Shown piece by piece: positions 60,980-64,000 of a stretch of DNA of 64,000 bases. Below the pieces are notes generated by a model. It saw only the letters and a list, made by a program, of their open reading frames with translations. It did not search any database and had not been told where the DNA came from. Source of the stretch: Kappaphycus alvarezii (lineage: Eukaryota > Rhodophyta > Florideophyceae > Gigartinales > Solieriaceae). The number at the start of each line of letters is the position of its first letter. The first letter of the stretch is position 1. The stretch spans positions 62,001 to 126,000 of the forward strand of contig NADL03000496.1 of NCBI GenBank assembly GCA_002205965.3. Reading direction: 5' to 3'. The translations under genes were made by a program, and so were the position numbers.

Positions 60980-61611
60980 CTAGACTGAACTACAAGTTTT
61001 CTGGCAGTCGGAGGGTAGGCAAAAAGGTGAAACTTATGGATGGTCCAAAATTTTGAAAAGAACGGTACAAAAAAGTGAGCAGGTCGGTACTGCCTACAAA
61101 GCAGCTCAATACACCGGCAGATGGTCAAACAAATCCCATATGATTTTTCGCCGATGTGCAAATCGAACCAATGCAGGGCCTCCAATGCAGGTCCAAGGTG
61201 CATTTCGGAATCGGAATTGAAATTCGATTAAATTTTGAATGTACATATCACAGAGCTTTAACTGTATGGACATCACCATTGCCTCGGTAAACCAATCCCA
61301 AGTTTCCCTTGATGGCCTCTATGCGGCGATGCCAGCCATAATGCAGCCTTGCACCGGCTAATACTCCGAAAGTACCATTCTGCAGTATCTATGAACTGTC
61401 CAACCACATCTCGGAATAAAGTATGTTACGGACCTCTGAAGTCCTTAAATGATATTCCACAAAATCTCGACAATTGCACGGAAACCTCAAGGCCGGAGGT
61501 TCCAGCCTGCTACAATTCTGGTTCATCTCATTCTCCATTGCCACAAACTCGTAGCGAGCATCGCATACCTGATTGTATCTTAACTTGGTTGTATCTGTCG
61601 GTGCACTCGAT

Positions 61612-61642
61612 GCAAGTAAAACACCCAAACCTTTCCCCTCTC
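61612..61642 (+). repeat. Gamma LINE 3' tail, minimal
   Basis: GTAAAACACCCAAACCTTTC plus CCC, about 30 bp, with possible ATGCAA duplication on both sides. It is the shortest copy seen. Confidence 0.65.
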
Positions 61643-61654
61643 CATGCAAACGAT

Positions 61655-63122
61655 TGAAGGGGGAAAAGTTTGGATAGTTTAATGTTTGGAAAGGAAGGCC
61701 GTTTCCCAAAGAGGAATGGTTTGCGTATTTTACGCGTGGAAGATGCACTCTACTATATCCCAAAGTACTCCAGACAACCACAATCGACTCAAAAGAGCAT
61801 TCCGACAAAATGATAGTGATAGATCTACGCTCCCTTGAAAAGGCCACCTTAAGGCCAGCCATCAAGGGGAAAGGTTTGGGTGTTTTACTCTTGGAAAATA
61901 TATCCGATCTATCCCATAGTTTTCCAGACAATCGCAATCGACTCAAAAAGGGTATACCGCTACAGTAATGGGGAGGGAACTACGCTCCCTAAAATGTTAC
62001 CATCAAGCAGGCCACATTTGGACATGAAGACTTCTGCAGCTTGCCTTTGCATCAAACCCCAAGCCATTCCACAGGCCTCCATTGCCACTCACGGCCATGT
62101 TTCTTGGCACTTCATTTAGCTCCGCGTATGCATTCGGAGGCCAACCTTTCCAAATGACATTCGAGGAAGAAAGGTTTGGATATTTTACCCTTGGATCTAT
62201 CCTAAAGTTTTCTGGACAACCAATATCGACTCAAAAGGGCTTTTTGAGAAAGTAATAAGGGAGGAGCTACGCTCCCTAACAAGCCGCATTCACTCCACCC
62301 ATCAAGCATGCTGCACTGAGCATGAAGGCTACTGCAGAGTGTTTTTGCCTCAAAACCACCCGAACCGGTTCCTAGGTCCCCATTGTCTACATTGCCGTTC
62401 CTTGCTACGACATTTAGCACTGCTCATGCATCCGGATGTTTTTCTCTAGGAAGAAATATCCGATCTATGCCATAGTTTTCAACACAACCGCAATCGTCTC
62501 AAAAAAGTATGTCAACACAGTATTGGGGTTGGAACTACGCTCCCTAAAAGGTCACCTTCAGGCCAGCCATGAAGTAGGCCGCATTGGACATGATGACTGC
62601 TGCAGCGGGTTATTTTTAGTTTTTGGAAGATGTGGTTGCTTGTATCCAGTCTGGTTGCCCACCCCACCCCATTATGTTCGCATACCTCTTACCCAATATA
62701 TAAAGATTGAGTTGTTGGTTGTTGATTGTTGTATCCACGCCGCTGGGAGTACCTTGTGCGGCACAAGTCGTCACTGGGTATCACTAAATAACATTCCTTG
62801 CCGGGCCGGCTGAATGCCAGCGAAAAGGCATGTCGCCTTATACATGATGGCGGCAGCAGCGTGCCTTTGGGTTAGCACCACTGTAACCTTCCCTTAAGTC
62901 TCCATCGCTCCACTGCTACGTGACATCTGTTAGCACCGCATACGCCTCTGGATGCCAGCCTCCAAGGATGGATATGGGTATAGGCACAAGCTTTCCCATA
63001 GCAGAAGTTGAGAGCTGCGGTTCATACCTTCTGCGCTTGATAGATATTGCTAGATTGAGAGAGGTGGGAGGACTAAAAGTATGCGCTCTCCTACCAGAAA
63101 TACTTTACTGTATTAATATCTA
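61655..63122 (-). mobile_element. Head-to-tail array of 5'-truncated gamma LINE ends, minus strand
   Basis: Tail starts (GGGGAAAGG-type followed by TTTGGGTGTTTTAC-type sequence) occur at about 61655, 61719, 61867, 62171 and 62448. Each is followed by GACTCAAAA, AACTACGCTCCCT, GGCCAGCCATCAAG-like and GGACATGA...GCTGC blocks and then by the next tail. All point the same way. The last unit continues into the RLE fragment at 63122-63440. Units differ by many substitutions, so they are not a recent tandem duplication. Confidence 0.75.
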
Positions 63123-63462
63123 GAAGGGGCAAGGGGGTTGAAGAACGCGACACCAAAGAAGTCTGTTCCTCCGCTGCTACTCATTGCCTGGATGTGCTGC
63201 CTTGTACGGTAAGGCCCCTGTCGCTGCTCGTAGCAGGGTGACCTGCTGCTTCCTGTAAGTCTTGGACGAGGAGGACGACTTGGCGGTCGTGTCGTCGAGT
63301 TCTGTGCCGGCCATGCAGTGAATGATATGATCCTCCCAGTAGTCGATGACCTCATGGCATTTCCGTCTCGGACAGGGAGTGTCAGGGGCGAAAAACGGGA
63401 CTTGAAGGCAAGGTAGTTCTGCAGCCACACTGAGAATTCACGGAAGTCAGTACTACTGCAGT
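63122..63462 (-). pseudogene. Gamma LINE restriction-like endonuclease fragment
   Basis: The minus strand reads CPRRKCHEVIDYWEDHIIHC, a near-complete CCHC finger, and then in another frame TDFFGVAFFNPLAPSRY, where the catalytic FDVTFVNP Asp has become Gly. The KQQVTLL block is kept. Cut at 63462 by the LTR. Confidence 0.75.
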
Positions 63463-64000
63463 TGTCAGGCGCGCACGAATCGGAACGTTTTTTTGTCGTC
63501 GTCATTTACCGACTTTTTGTTTACTGTAGTACCTTCTCTTGTCCAAAATTGCTTGTAGTTCTGACCTTTCTCGCCCTCCATCACTCTAAGCACCTTCCCG
63601 GGGGGAATATCTCTCCTTCCTTCTCTTTGCTTATCCTTTACGCATTCCTCTCGAAATTCACTTCCATTTTATCTAGATATTTTAATACTGTGTCCACCCC
63701 TTAAATCGATCCCCAGTTAAGTTCTCTTTCCCTTTTTGCTACCTCCCTCTTCAAATTCATTTTGAGAAAAGGGGCACAAATGCACTACTGCAAATTCCCT
63801 TTTAGATTTATTTAATCTATTTGAAATCTATAGAATGCGTCCTCAGGAGCCTATTTAAACCCCTTTATTCCTAGTTTCAAACATCCCTGATCATTCTACT
63901 CACTACTTCTCTACCCCTACTCATTCGAATCACCCTCAACTGCCTTCCATTCCCCAAATTCAATCAAAATGAACAATCTCTGCACCTCCAGCTTCATTTG
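63463..64000 (+). mobile_element. Start of a gypsy LTR with U3 reading frame, cut by window end
   Basis: TGTCAGGCGC at 63463 aligns with TGTAGGCGC of family 1. TTTACTGTAGTACC, ATCTAGATATTTTAATACTG, a TATTTAAA box near 63851-63858 and the ATG of the U3 frame at 63969 (MNNL) follow in the same order. It is diverged from the family 1 copies. The rest lies outside the window. Confidence 0.85.

Noticed and set aside
60808..61203. 131-codon minus-strand frame upstream of the coiled-coil gene
   Set aside because: It overlaps the TATA box and presumed 5' UTR of the gene and shows no domain.

Overview
This is a eukaryotic nuclear window built almost entirely of retrotransposons nested in one another. 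The eukaryotic evidence is a class II tRNA-free, CCA-less tRNA-Val(AAC) gene with a pol III T-run, Ty3/gypsy and Ty1/copia elements with LTRs and 5-bp target duplications, LINEs, TATA boxes, and one 82-bp GT-AG intron. I cannot fix the species. A florideophyte red alga (Chondrus-like: compact genes, short introns, many retroelements) is a low-confidence guess. Base composition changes abruptly from block to block: GC-rich LINE block at 12.7-20.1 kb, gypsy/copia at 21-43 kb clearly less GC-rich, and an AT-rich relic at 56-59.5 kb.

Layout. 1-12.3 kb: plus-strand LINEs of three families (called alpha, beta, gamma here), broken up by three solo LTRs (2109-3639, 7049-7600, 9099-9683) and by 5'-truncated gamma-LINE tails. 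12.37-12.44 kb: tRNA-Val(AAC), minus strand. 12.6-20.2 kb: two head-to-tail delta LINEs, the first split by a solo LTR at 15631-16996. 20.2-20.7 kb: minus-strand gamma LINE end. 20.7-33.6 kb: two gypsy copies facing each other, a truncated minus-strand copy (20704-25431) fused to a nearly complete plus-strand copy (25431-33623). 33.6-36.6 kb: alpha and delta LINEs. 36.6-46.6 kb: minus-strand gypsy remnants, interrupted by a plus-strand copia element with both LTRs (38072-42923). 46.9-49.5 kb: beta LINE interrupted by a second, copia-like LTR element. 50.7-51.8 kb and 59.96-60.77 kb: two minus-strand genes that look like host genes. 52.7-55.5 kb: alpha LINE fragments. 55.6-59.5 kb: decayed AT-rich retroelement. 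61.6-63.4 kb: a minus-strand head-to-tail array of gamma LINE ends. 63.46 kb to the end: the start of another LTR carrying the U3 reading frame.

How the parts relate. All four LINE families carry, after the reverse transcriptase, a CCHC finger followed by RH(N/D), (R)P(A)D and D-x-T-V, the signature of the restriction-like endonuclease (RLE) of R2-type LINEs; no apurinic-type endonuclease was seen. Their 3' ends share a TAAA(G)-containing tail, and most tails are followed directly by another LINE in the same direction. The gypsy elements carry two unusual additions: a reading frame inside the U3 part of the LTR, with its own TATTTAAA box, and a tandemly duplicated unknown domain after the integrase. 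The plus-strand gypsy copy has a primer-binding site matching 18 nt of the 3' end of the tRNA-Val gene in this same window.
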